A stretch of 64,000 nt of DNA from Arthrobacter terricola (GTDB lineage Bacteria; Actinomycetota; Actinomycetes; Actinomycetales; Micrococcaceae): contig NZ_SMRU01000003.1 of NCBI RefSeq assembly GCF_004354015.1, forward strand, positions 1-64,000. The letters run 5' to 3'. The notes under the pieces were generated by a model. The model made no database searches. It was not told the origin of the DNA and was given only the letters and a program-made list of their open reading frames with translations. The position numbers were made by a program, and so were the translations under genes. Of the stretch, positions 7,642-16,042 are shown piece after piece (positions within the stretch are counted from its first letter, which is position 1; each line of letters begins with the position of its first letter).

Positions 7642-9057
7642 GTGACCACGCATCCTGACTTCAGCTCCCCCCGAATCGCAATCCTGGGCGGAGGTCCAGG
7701 CGGATACGAAGCGGCCATGGTCGCGGCCTCCCTGGGCGCGCGGGTCACCATCATCGAGCGGGCCGGACTCGGCGGCTCAGCCGTCCTCACCGACGTCGTC
7801 CCGTCCAAAACCCTGATCGCGACGGCGGACCTCATGACCCGCGTGGGCGAGGCGGGGGAACTGGGAGTCAAGTTCGCCGTCGACGGCTCCGATGTGGCAC
7901 CCGGCATGCGCGCGGACCTCGGCCACATCAACGACCGCGTCCTGCACCTTGCCCGGGAACAGTCCGACGATATCCGGGTGGGCCTCGAACACCTCGGCGT
8001 CGAGATCCTCATGGGTTCCGGCAAGCTCCTGGATAACCACACCATCGAAGTGCTCACCTCCGGCGGCATCAAGACCGTTACCGCGGACGCCATCCTCCTT
8101 GCCGTAGGCGCGCACCCCCGCGAGCTGCCCACCGCCAAGCCCGACGGCGAACGCATCCTCAACTGGGCACAGCTTTACAACCTCGAAGAGCTTCCCGAAG
8201 AGCTGATCGTTGTGGGTTCCGGCGTCACGGGCGCCGAGTTCGCCTCGGCCTACAACGGCCTTGGCTCCAACGTCACCCTGATCTCGAGCCGTGACCAGGT
8301 GCTGCCTGGCGAGGACACCGATGCTGCGCAGGTCCTTGAAGGCGTCTTCAAGCGCCGTGGAGTCCGTGTGCTGTCCCGCTCGCGCGCCCAGGCGGTGGAA
8401 CGCACCGAAACCGGGGTCAAGGTCACGTTGGGCGACGGAACCACGGTCACGGGCAGCCACTGCCTTGTGTGCGTGGGCTCCATCCCCAACACCGCAGGCA
8501 TCGGGCTGGAGGAAGCCGGCGTCGCGGTGTCCGAGTCCGGGCACATCAAGGTGGACGGCGTCTCCCGCACCACCGCTCCCAACATCTACGCGGCCGGCGA
8601 CTGCACGGGCGTCCTGGCCTTGGCCTCGGTGGCAGCCATGCAGGGCCGCATCGCGATCGCCCACTTCCTCGGCGACGGCGTCATGCCGCTCAAGCTGCAC
8701 CAAGTCGCTTCCAACATCTTCACTTCACCCGAGATTGCCTCGGTCGGCGTGTCGGAGGCGGACCTCGAATCGGGCAAGTACCAGGGCGATGTGGTGATGT
8801 TGTCCCTGCTCAGCAATGCCCGCGCCAAGATGCGCAACAGCAAGGACGGCTTCGTCAAGATCATCGCCCGCAAGGGCTCTGGCACGGTGATCGGCGGCGT
8901 CGTGGTCGGCCCCAACGCCTCGGAGCTCATTTTCCCCATTTCCGTCGCCGTGACGCAGAAACTGCACGTCGACGACGTCGCGAGCACTTTCACTGTGTAC
9001 CCCTCGCTGACCGGATCCATCTCCGAAGCGGCGCGCCGCCTGCACGTGCACATGTAG
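7642..9057 (+). CDS. lpdA: NAD(P)H-quinone reductase of the LpdA type (flavoprotein disulfide reductase family)
   Basis: 471-residue flavoprotein with FAD-binding GGGPGGYE (16-23), an NAD-binding GSGVTGAE, the FAD motif YAAGDCTG and a C-terminal dimerisation domain. The redox-disulfide segment of true lipoamide dehydrogenases (CxxxxC before PSK) is replaced by GLGGSAVLTDVVPSK with no Cys. This is the hallmark of M. tuberculosis LpdA (Rv3303c), which reduces quinones rather than lipoamide. The GTG at 7642 is preferred; a TTG three codons upstream is also possible. Neither has a clear Shine-Dalgarno, so it is probably leaderless. Confidence 0.93.
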   Translation: MTTHPDFSSPRIAILGGGPGGYEAAMVAASLGARVTIIERAGLGGSAVLTDVVPSKTLIATADLMTRVGEAGELGVKFAVDGSDVAPGMRADLGHINDRVLHLAREQSDDIRVGLEHLGVEILMGSGKLLDNHTIEVLTSGGIKTVTADAILLAVGAHPRELPTAKPDGERILNWAQLYNLEELPEELIVVGSGVTGAEFASAYNGLGSNVTLISSRDQVLPGEDTDAAQVLEGVFKRRGVRVLSRSRAQAVERTETGVKVTLGDGTTVTGSHCLVCVGSIPNTAGIGLEEAGVAVSESGHIKVDGVSRTTAPNIYAAGDCTGVLALASVAAMQGRIAIAHFLGDGVMPLKLHQVASNIFTSPEIASVGVSEADLESGKYQGDVVMLSLLSNARAKMRNSKDGFVKIIARKGSGTVIGGVVVGPNASELIFPISVAVTQKLHVDDVASTFTVYPSLTGSISEAARRLHVHM

Positions 9058-9100
9058 CTGTCCTGCGGGCTGGGTCTGGGTCTGCGAGCCGCACCAACCC

Positions 9101-10663
9101 CTACGCAGCTACCCCTTGAAAGTGCTTTTCGATCAGCGCTTTGATGTCGCTGTGGCAGCCGCCGCAGCCGGTCCCTGCCCGGGTGGCCTTGGAAACTTCG
9201 GGTATGGACGAGCAGCCCTCCAGCACGGCTTCCTCGATGCTCGCACCGCTGACACCCGCGCAGCGGCACACTGTCCGCTGAGGATCATCTTGTGAAGCAG
9301 GGGAATCCAGTTGGTCCGGACCGTCGAGGCGCAGCAGGAGCGAACGGTCGGCCGGCAGTTCGGATCCGCGCTCGAACAGCATCACGAGCTCTGCCGCCGT
9401 TCGGGGCATGCCCACAGTCACGAGCCCTTCCAACGCACCACCGCGGGTGGTCATCTTGACGTAGCGGCCGTGCTCGGGATCGGCCCACTGGGCAACCTGT
9501 CGGCGCGGCTTCCCTTCGGAAACGCCAACGGTGAGCACTTCCTCATCCCACGGCTCTGCGGCGTTGTCACCGGCGACGGCCAGGTTGATGCCGCGGGCTT
9601 TCAGGACCACGACGCCGGGCTTCTCCTGCGGCAGGGGAACATGCGCATCCGCTGCATCCTGGCCGCCCTCGGCAAGGAGCACCAGGTATTCGGCGAGCCA
9701 CTCGGCCTGCCTCCACCCCGGGCCAACCAGACCGGACGGCCCCGGTGCGTCGGGGCATTCAAGGCAGTCGACATCGGCGCAGCGGACTTCGGCACAATCT
9801 CCGATCGCGAACATATGGGGCTCGTGGTACGTGCGCAGGCGGTGGTCCACCAGGATTCCGGTGGCAGCCGGGAGGCCGCAGCCCTCGGCCAGTTCGATCC
9901 GGGGCCGCACGCCGCACGACAGGACCAGGAGGTCGCCTTCAATCCGCGATCCGTCGCTCAGCACAAGCGCGGAAAACGCGCCGTCGGGCCCGTTGTGCTC
10001 AACGGCCGTGGAACGGGCGTTTCCCACCATTCTGATTCCGGCGCTTCGCAGGTTCGCCGCGAGAACGGCTCCGCCGCCGCGGTCGATGTTGCGGCCCAGG
10101 GGAAACGAGCCGTTGTGGACCACGGTGGTCCGGGCACCCTCTTCGGCGGCGGCCAGCGCGATCTCAAGGCCAAGAACGCCGCCGCCAAGGACAATGACCC
10201 GTTTTCCGGTAGTCACGGCGGCACGGAGCTGCGCGGCATCGCGGAGGTCGCGCAAAGCGGTGACACCCAATGGAAGCACGGGATGGGCGGGGTCGGGGTT
10301 GATGCCCCTGAGGTTGGGGATGACCGGCCGGGAGCCGGTGGCGAACACCAAGCGGTCGTAGCCGGGCCTGGTCCCGTCGGAGAGGACCACTTCCTGCCGG
10401 GCCCGGTCGATCCGCTTGACCGTGACTCCCAGCCTGACCTCGACGCCCGCTGCCGCGAGTCCATCCATGTCCGCCATGGCGAGGGCGTCCGCGGTGGTTC
10501 GTCCTACCCCGAGTTCGGCGACCATGACTCGGTTGTACGCGGCTTCGGTTTCCTGCCCGACAACGAGCAGCTGGACGAGTCCGCTGCGCACCGCCGGCAC
10601 CAATTCCTCGACGAGCCGGGCCGCGACCGGACCGAACCCCACCACCACAATGCGCTCGCTCAC
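9101..10663 (-). CDS. nasC: assimilatory nitrate reductase electron-transfer subunit (FAD/NAD + BFD [2Fe-2S])
   Basis: 520-residue NAD(P)H-oxidising subunit that feeds electrons to the molybdenum nitrate reductase encoded just upstream. FAD-binding VVVGFGPVAAR is at the N-terminus and NAD-binding GGGVLGLEIA in the middle. A C-terminal BFD-like [2Fe-2S] domain has C466-x-C468 and C500-x2-C503. It resembles the N-terminal half of NirB but has no siroheme domain. The GTG start overlaps the nasA stop (GTGA), with AAGGAGG upstream, so the two are translationally coupled. The symbol follows Klebsiella usage; Bacillus calls the comparable protein NasB. Confidence 0.88.
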   Translation of the reverse strand: MSERIVVVGFGPVAARLVEELVPAVRSGLVQLLVVGQETEAAYNRVMVAELGVGRTTADALAMADMDGLAAAGVEVRLGVTVKRIDRARQEVVLSDGTRPGYDRLVFATGSRPVIPNLRGINPDPAHPVLPLGVTALRDLRDAAQLRAAVTTGKRVIVLGGGVLGLEIALAAAEEGARTTVVHNGSFPLGRNIDRGGGAVLAANLRSAGIRMVGNARSTAVEHNGPDGAFSALVLSDGSRIEGDLLVLSCGVRPRIELAEGCGLPAATGILVDHRLRTYHEPHMFAIGDCAEVRCADVDCLECPDAPGPSGLVGPGWRQAEWLAEYLVLLAEGGQDAADAHVPLPQEKPGVVVLKARGINLAVAGDNAAEPWDEEVLTVGVSEGKPRRQVAQWADPEHGRYVKMTTRGGALEGLVTVGMPRTAAELVMLFERGSELPADRSLLLRLDGPDQLDSPASQDDPQRTVCRCAGVSGASIEEAVLEGCSSIPEVSKATRAGTGCGGCHSDIKALIEKHFQGVAA

Positions 10664-12819
10664 GAGGCCTCCTTGATTGCTGTTGCCTTCCGCACCCGGA
10701 CCGTGCTGGATTTGAACTCCGGCATGCCCGAGACGGGATCCGTTGCCGCTTCCGTGAGCCGATTGGCGCTGCCCGCTCCGGGGAAATGGAAGGGCAGGAA
10801 GACGGTGTCGGTTCGAATGGTGTTGCTCAACTCCACCTTGCAGAGGACTTCGCCGCGATCATTGGAAACCACCGCGAAGTCGCCTCTCGAGATGCCCCTC
10901 GCGGCCGCCGTCGACGGATGGATCTGCAGAAGCGCTTCCGGCTGGGCCGCGTCGAGCTCTGCCACCCGCCTTGTCTGGGCGCCGGACTGGTAGTGCTCCA
11001 GCAAGCGTCCCGTCACCAGCGTCAACGGTTGCGTGTCGGAGAGTACGACGGCGGAGCTCGCCGGGCGCTTCCCCGGAACCACCGGGACCATCACCGCGCG
11101 GCGGTCGGCATGCGCGAAACCGTCCAGGAAGAGGCGCGGGGTTCCTGAACTTCCGGCGGGGTAGGGCCAGTAGGCGGCTTCGCCTCGGTCCAGCATGGCA
11201 TAGTCGATGCCTGAGTAGTCGGCAAGGCCGCCGGATGAGGCCAGTCGTAGTTCTTCGAAGACCGTCTCGGGATCGTCGCTGAAGGTGGAGGGGGCGTCGA
11301 GCAATTCGGCGAGCCGGGCCATGAGCCACAATTCACTGCGGACACCGGCCGGGGGAGTGAGGGCCTTCCGCCGCCGGAGGACCCTGCCCTCAAGGTTGGT
11401 GAGCGTGCCTTCCTCCTCGGCCCATTGCGTGACAGGCAGGACGAGGTCTGCTTCGAGCGCCGTCTCGGACAGGAAGAAATCGCAGACCACCAGGAAGTCC
11501 AGGCTGCGCAGTCCGTCGATCACGGCGTTGGCGTCGGGTGCGGAGACCGCCACGTTGGCGCCGTGCACGAAAAGGCAACGGACGCCGTCGGGCTTTCCCA
11601 AGGACTTGAGCAGTTCCACCGCCGGAAGGCCCGGACCCGGAATGAGGCGTTCGTCGACGCCCCACACCGCGGCGACGTGGGCGCGGGCTGCGGGATCGGT
11701 GATTTTGCGGTAGCCGGGGAGCTGGTCGGCCTTTTGGCCGTGCTCGCGTCCGCCCTGGCCGTTTCCCTGACCGGTCAGGGTGCCGTAGCCGCTGCGGGAG
11801 GATCCGGGAAGGCCGAGGAGGAGGCTGAGGTTGATGGCGGCCGTGGCGGTGTCCGTGCCGTCCACGTGCTGCTCGACGCCGCGCCCCGTCAGGATGTAGC
11901 TTCCGCCGTTGCGGGCACCGTGGGCGAGGCGGCGCGCCGTTTCGCGGATGAGGGTCGCGGGGACGCCCGTGATCGATTGGACGCGCTCGGGCCAGAACCC
12001 GGCCAGGCTGCGGACGATCGCCGTGTAACCGCTGGTGCGGTCCTCGAGGTACTGGGTGTCGGCAAGTCCCTCATGGACCACTACGTGGGAAATCCCGAGG
12101 ATAAGCGCAAGGTCCGTGCCGGGGGTTGGCTGCAAGTGGATGCCTCCGCCGTCGCCTGTGAACGCCGCGGTCGCGGAACGTCGGGGATCGGCAACGATCA
12201 ACCCGCCCGAATCGCGGGCGCCCTTGAGGTGTTGCACGAATGGCGGCATGGTCTCGGCCACGTTTGAGCCGAGGAGGAAAATGACGCTGGCCGAATCGAG
12301 GTCCTCGACCGGAAAGGGCAGCCCGCGGTCCACGCCGAACGCCCGGTTCCCGGCTGCCGCGGCGGAGGACATGCAGAAGCGGCCGTTGTAGTCGATCCGC
12401 GAGGTGCCGAGCGCCAGCCGTGCGAACTTGCCGAGCTGGTAGGCCTTTTCATTGGTGAGGCCACCGCCGCCGAATACACCGACGGCGTCGGGTCCGTACT
12501 TCTCGCGGGTCTGCTTTACCGCGCCGGTGACCAGCATGAGCGCCTGGTCCCAGCTGACCGGCCTGTGGACGCCGTCGGATCCCTTGAGCAGAGGTTCGGT
12601 GACGCGTCCGGAGTGGTTCAATAACGACGCCGATGTCCAGCCCTTGCGGCACAGCCCGCCCCGGTTGGTGGGGAAGTCGCGCCCGGATACTTCCAGGACA
12701 GGAAGTGCCTTGGCTGCGGGCGCGGGGCCTGACCCCGGCTGCGTGGACGCGGCCGGGGTCAGGCTCATGGCGCACTGCAACGCGCAATACGGGCAGTGGG
12801 TGTTGGCGCCATTGGGCAT
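10660..12819 (-). CDS. nasA: assimilatory nitrate reductase catalytic subunit (Mo-bis-MGD)
   Basis: 719-residue cytoplasmic molybdopterin oxidoreductase reducing nitrate to nitrite. The N-terminus starts directly with the [4Fe-4S] ligands C9-x2-C12-x3-C16 and C57 (GLCRKG), with no Tat signal, as expected for an assimilatory enzyme. The central molybdopterin domains (for example GTDLALILG and GVEQHVDGTD) are followed by a C-terminal dinucleotide-binding domain. The start ATG lies 1 nt after the narK stop and the end overlaps nasC by 4 nt, so the three form one operon. Its product nitrite would go to NirB at 1.5 kb. Confidence 0.93.
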   Translation of the reverse strand: MPNGANTHCPYCALQCAMSLTPAASTQPGSGPAPAAKALPVLEVSGRDFPTNRGGLCRKGWTSASLLNHSGRVTEPLLKGSDGVHRPVSWDQALMLVTGAVKQTREKYGPDAVGVFGGGGLTNEKAYQLGKFARLALGTSRIDYNGRFCMSSAAAAGNRAFGVDRGLPFPVEDLDSASVIFLLGSNVAETMPPFVQHLKGARDSGGLIVADPRRSATAAFTGDGGGIHLQPTPGTDLALILGISHVVVHEGLADTQYLEDRTSGYTAIVRSLAGFWPERVQSITGVPATLIRETARRLAHGARNGGSYILTGRGVEQHVDGTDTATAAINLSLLLGLPGSSRSGYGTLTGQGNGQGGREHGQKADQLPGYRKITDPAARAHVAAVWGVDERLIPGPGLPAVELLKSLGKPDGVRCLFVHGANVAVSAPDANAVIDGLRSLDFLVVCDFFLSETALEADLVLPVTQWAEEEGTLTNLEGRVLRRRKALTPPAGVRSELWLMARLAELLDAPSTFSDDPETVFEELRLASSGGLADYSGIDYAMLDRGEAAYWPYPAGSSGTPRLFLDGFAHADRRAVMVPVVPGKRPASSAVVLSDTQPLTLVTGRLLEHYQSGAQTRRVAELDAAQPEALLQIHPSTAAARGISRGDFAVVSNDRGEVLCKVELSNTIRTDTVFLPFHFPGAGSANRLTEAATDPVSGMPEFKSSTVRVRKATAIKEAS

Positions 12820-12820
12820 A

Positions 12821-14227
12821 TTAGATGTGTCCCATCGCCTGGCGGTTGGCCTTGCGGAGGTAGAAAGTCCAGCACACCAGCAGCATCAGCACGTAGGCGC
12901 ACACGAAGCCGTAGAAGGCGGGGGTGTACGAGCCGGACGCACTGGAAGCGTTCAGGACCTGGGGAATGACGAATCCGCCGTAGGCACCGATCGCTGAGAT
13001 CAGTCCGAGGGAGGAAGCGGCAAGCCGTGCGGTCTCCGCAGGCTTTGCCCCGGAGCGGGCGGCACGGCTGGACGTTGCGAAGATGACCGGGATCATGCGG
13101 TACGTTGCACCGTTTCCAAAGCCGCTCGCCGTGAAGAGCATCAGGAACAGGACCAGGAAGAGCCAGAAGTTCTTGAGCGGAAGGGTCCAGATCATGGTCA
13201 GTGTGATGACCGCCATGGATGCGAAGGCGGTGACGGTCATCCGGGCTCCGCCCATGCGGTCCGCCATGCGTCCGCCATAAGGACGGGCCAGGGAACCGAC
13301 CAACGGGCCGAGGAACGCGAGCGAAAGGGCCACCGCGCCCACGTGGAAGGCGGAGAACGCCGGGAAATAGTCCTTGATGAGCTTGGGGAAGACGCCGGAG
13401 AAGCCGATGAACGAACCGAAGGTGCCGATGTACAGGAACGCCATGATCCACAAGTGCGGTTCCTTCAGGGCCGCGATGGAGCCTGCCACATCGCCTTTCG
13501 CGCTGGTGAGGTTGTTCATGTACTTGAACGCACCGAACGCGGCCACCAGGATGAGCGGGATCCAGATGAGTCCCGCGACCGGGAGGTTGACGGTACTGGC
13601 GGCGAGGAGGGTGACGGCGATCGGAACCACCAACTGCGCGACGGCGGCACCGAGGTTTCCGCCGGCGGCGTTCAGTCCCAGTGCCCAACCCTTTTCGCGG
13701 GCCGGGTAGAAGAATGTGATGTTCGCCATCGAGCTGGCGAAGTTGCCGCCGCCGAAGCCTGCCAGCCCAGCTACCAGCAGCATGATGCCGAACGGCGTTG
13801 AGGGGTTCGAGACGCAGAACGCAAGGCCCGACGTCGGGATCAGTAGCAGCAGCGCGGAGACGATGGTCCAGTTGCGGCCGCCAAAGCGGGGAACCATGAA
13901 TGTGTACGGGATGCGCAGGGTGGCGCCGACCAGGCTGGGAATGGAGATGAGCCAGAAGATCTGGTTGGTGTCGAACTTGAAGCCGGCGGCCGGGAGTTGG
14001 ACCACCACGATCGACCAGAGCTGCCAGACCACGAAGCCGAGGAACTCGGCGAAGATCGACCAGTACAGGTTGCGCTTGGCGATGGAGCGGCCGGCGGCCT
14101 CCCACTGTTCCTTGTTCTCTGCATCCCAGTTGGCGATCCAGCGGCCAGGGCGGTGTTCGAGCTCGGGGACGAGAGCAGTGGGGGCCTGCTCGGTGGTGAG
14201 GATTTCGGTGCCTCGATCAGCTGTCAC
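12821..14227 (-). CDS. narK: nitrate/nitrite transporter of the NNP branch of MFS
   Basis: 468-residue 12-helix MFS transporter. Two nitrate-signature glycine motifs are visible: GLNAAGGNLGAA in the first half and GFGNGATYRMIP in the second. An N-terminal cytoplasmic extension of about 60 residues precedes the first helix. The GTG start at 14227 follows a near-ideal AAGGAGG. It is the first gene of the narK-nasA-nasC operon and most likely imports nitrate for assimilation. A degenerate GlnR-like box lies 50-87 bp upstream. Confidence 0.92.
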   Translation of the reverse strand: MTADRGTEILTTEQAPTALVPELEHRPGRWIANWDAENKEQWEAAGRSIAKRNLYWSIFAEFLGFVVWQLWSIVVVQLPAAGFKFDTNQIFWLISIPSLVGATLRIPYTFMVPRFGGRNWTIVSALLLLIPTSGLAFCVSNPSTPFGIMLLVAGLAGFGGGNFASSMANITFFYPAREKGWALGLNAAGGNLGAAVAQLVVPIAVTLLAASTVNLPVAGLIWIPLILVAAFGAFKYMNNLTSAKGDVAGSIAALKEPHLWIMAFLYIGTFGSFIGFSGVFPKLIKDYFPAFSAFHVGAVALSLAFLGPLVGSLARPYGGRMADRMGGARMTVTAFASMAVITLTMIWTLPLKNFWLFLVLFLMLFTASGFGNGATYRMIPVIFATSSRAARSGAKPAETARLAASSLGLISAIGAYGGFVIPQVLNASSASGSYTPAFYGFVCAYVLMLLVCWTFYLRKANRQAMGHI

Positions 14228-14276
14228 GGACTGCCTCCTTGGTGGGGACGATGTAATTACACGGTATGGACAGCTC

Positions 14277-14314
14277 GTTTCGAGGACCGTCGCTGTTTGT
14301 AAACGTGCTGTGAC
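14277..14314 (-). promoter_or_regulatory. degenerate GlnR-like box upstream of narK
   Basis: On the minus strand the pentamers GTCAC, TTTAC, CGACG and GAAAC occur at exact 11-bp steps (plus-strand starts 14310, 14299, 14288, 14277). The outer two match the GTnAC and GaAAC half-sites and the second keeps the AC; the third is poor. It sits 50-87 bp before narK. Support comes mainly from the much better box upstream of nirB and from the shared pathway. Confidence 0.45.
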
Positions 14315-14418
14315 ATTTGCCTATCGGTGTACGTCACCAGTGCGTGAGGCGATGGTGAGCTGGAATTGGCCGGCGAACTTCGGGTGTGGCCTGGACCACA
14401 GAATGAGACATTGTAAAG

Positions 14419-14455
14419 TGTCCATATGCTGGACTCAATTGTCCAATTGCTGGAT
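14419..14455 (+). promoter_or_regulatory. paired 16-bp operator-like repeats upstream of the MHS transporter
   Basis: TGTCCATATGCTGGAC (14419-14434) and TGTCCAATTGCTGGAT (14440-14455) are near-identical, each a GTCCA/TGGA inverted repeat, and start exactly 21 bp apart (two helical turns). A TATGAT lies 10 bp downstream. The layout suggests two dimers of a regulator on one DNA face controlling the transporter. No regulator gene is adjacent and the family is unknown. Confidence 0.6.
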
Positions 14456-14541
14456 AAGCACAATTATGATTGAACTCTCAATTATTTTTTGCCGGCAGGC
14501 TCAGCGACGCCGGGCCGGCGTGAACGAAAGCACTCTCTTAC

Positions 14542-15951
14542 ATGACTTCCATCGCTGAATCCAAGGAAAGCGAGTCAATCAAGCCGGTGAACCCGCGGGG
14601 ACGGGTGATCTTCGCCAGCCTCATTGGCACGTCGATCGAGTTCTACGATTTCTACGTCTACGCCACCGCGGCCGTACTCGTCTTTCCCAAGCTCTTCTTC
14701 CCCTCGGCGGACGAGACCACCCAGCTGTTGAGCTCCTTCGCGGTGTTCGGTGTGGCTTTCATCGCCCGCCCGCTTGGCTCGATCATCTTTGGCCACTTCG
14801 GTGACAAGTTCGGCCGCAAGGGGACGCTGGTCGCCTCATTGCTGACCATGGGCATTGCCACTTTCCTCATCGGTTGCCTTCCCGCGGCTCAAGTCGCCGG
14901 CTGGACGTTCCTCGCGCCTACGCTCCTCGTGGTCTTGCGTTTCGCGCAGGGCCTCGCACTCGGTGGCGAGTGGAGCGGCGCTGCCTTGCTGGCAACGGAG
15001 AACGCACCCGCCAACAAGCGCGCGATCTACGGAACTTTCCCGCAGATGGGCGCCCCCATCGGCTTCATCCTGGCCAACATCATCTTCCTGGTTTTCAGCT
15101 ACACCTTGACGCCCGAAGCCTTCCAGGCGTGGGGCTGGCGCGTGCCGTTCCTGCTGAGCGCCGTCATGGTCATCCTTGGCCTCTACGTGCGGCTCAAGCT
15201 CATCGAAACTCCCGCGTTCACGAAGGTGATCGAATCCAACGAAGTGGCCAAGCTGCCCATCGGCCGCGTCTTCAAGACCAGCTGGCGCCCACTGATCCTC
15301 GGCACCTTCATCATGCTGGCCACCTACGTGCTGTTCTACCTGATGACCACGTTCACCTTGACTTACGGGACCAAACCAACGCTCGAAGGCGCCCAGGCGG
15401 CTGCTGCGAAGGCCGGCACGCCGATGACCGACGCAGCCGCTGCTGCGTTTGTTCCCGGCCTGGGCTACACCCGCAACGAGTTCCTCTGGATGCTGATTGT
15501 CGGCGTCGTGTTCTTCGGCATCTTCACGCTCGCCGCCGGTCCGCTGGCTGAAAAATTCGGCCGCCGCAAGATGCTCCTTGCCGTGACCGCCGGCATCCTG
15601 GTGTTCGGCCTGCTGTTCGTCCCGTTGTTCGGTGGCGGATTCGCCGGAACCATGGCCCTGCTGATCATCGGTTTCACCCTGATGGGCCTCACGTTCGGCC
15701 CCATGGGAGCGCTCCTTCCCGAACTGTTTCCCACCAACGTGCGCTACACCGGTTCCGCCGTGAGCTACAACCTTTCCAGCATCCTCGGCGCAGCCGTGGC
15801 TCCGTTCATCGCCGTCTGGCTGTGGGAAGCGGCCAAGGGCAGCACGGTACTCGTGGGCATCTACCTCAGCGCGATGGCTGTGCTGACGCTCGTGGCCTTG
15901 TTCCTGACCAAGGAAACCAAGGACGCTGATTACGCGAACAACGTCGCGTAA
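14542..15951 (+). CDS. MFS transporter, metabolite:H+ symporter (MHS) family
   Basis: 469-residue 12-helix transporter. The MHS/sugar-porter signatures are clear: SIEFYDFYVY in helix 1, GHFGDKFGRKGTL in loop 2-3, RFAQGLALGGEWSGA in helix 4 and an EKFGRRKM loop in the second half. Relatives carry proline/betaine, shikimate, alpha-ketoglutarate or citrate, and the substrate cannot be read from the sequence. It is a single-gene unit, divergent from narK and closed by a strong hairpin. The start has only a weak GAAAG upstream. The paired operator-like repeats suggest inducible expression. Confidence 0.88.
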   Translation: MTSIAESKESESIKPVNPRGRVIFASLIGTSIEFYDFYVYATAAVLVFPKLFFPSADETTQLLSSFAVFGVAFIARPLGSIIFGHFGDKFGRKGTLVASLLTMGIATFLIGCLPAAQVAGWTFLAPTLLVVLRFAQGLALGGEWSGAALLATENAPANKRAIYGTFPQMGAPIGFILANIIFLVFSYTLTPEAFQAWGWRVPFLLSAVMVILGLYVRLKLIETPAFTKVIESNEVAKLPIGRVFKTSWRPLILGTFIMLATYVLFYLMTTFTLTYGTKPTLEGAQAAAAKAGTPMTDAAAAAFVPGLGYTRNEFLWMLIVGVVFFGIFTLAAGPLAEKFGRRKMLLAVTAGILVFGLLFVPLFGGGFAGTMALLIIGFTLMGLTFGPMGALLPELFPTNVRYTGSAVSYNLSSILGAAVAPFIAVWLWEAAKGSTVLVGIYLSAMAVLTLVALFLTKETKDADYANNVA

Positions 15952-15984
15952 GCCGGCCCGGCCTGAGGGCCTTCGACTGGCGTT

Positions 15985-16029
15985 AAATAGTTCGGGTCCC
16001 GCACCAATGGTGCGGGGCCCGAACTATTT
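15985..16029. terminator. bidirectional terminator between the MHS gene and accA3
   Basis: Arms of 22 nt starting AAATAGTTCGGG pair with one G-T wobble across a very short loop (CACC/GGTG at the tip). The A-tract at one foot and T-tract at the other make it usable for both convergent genes, the MHS transporter (plus) and accA3 (minus). Confidence 0.85.
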
Positions 16030-16042
16030 GCGTCCTCTTGAC

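Larger units (their letters stand above)
14228..14541. other. 314-bp divergent intergenic region between narK and the MHS transporter
   Basis: No gene is seen here. The narK-proximal part holds the AAGGAGG site and four pentamers at 11-bp steps (14277-14314). The MHS-proximal half is AT-richer than the surroundings and holds two 16-bp repeats (14419-14455), then a TATGAT (14465-14470) that could be a -10 element. The last stretch before the MHS start is a GC-rich leader. Confidence 0.6.

Noticed and set aside
9101..10663. Second copy of nirB
   Set aside because: The FAD/NAD/BFD layout is shared, but the protein ends after the BFD domain with no siroheme half, and it is coupled to the nitrate reductase gene.
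9311..10993. 560-codon plus-strand ORF opposite nasC and the end of nasA
   Set aside because: No recognisable domain and a shadow-type composition; the minus strand carries intact FAD, NAD and BFD motifs in coupled genes.
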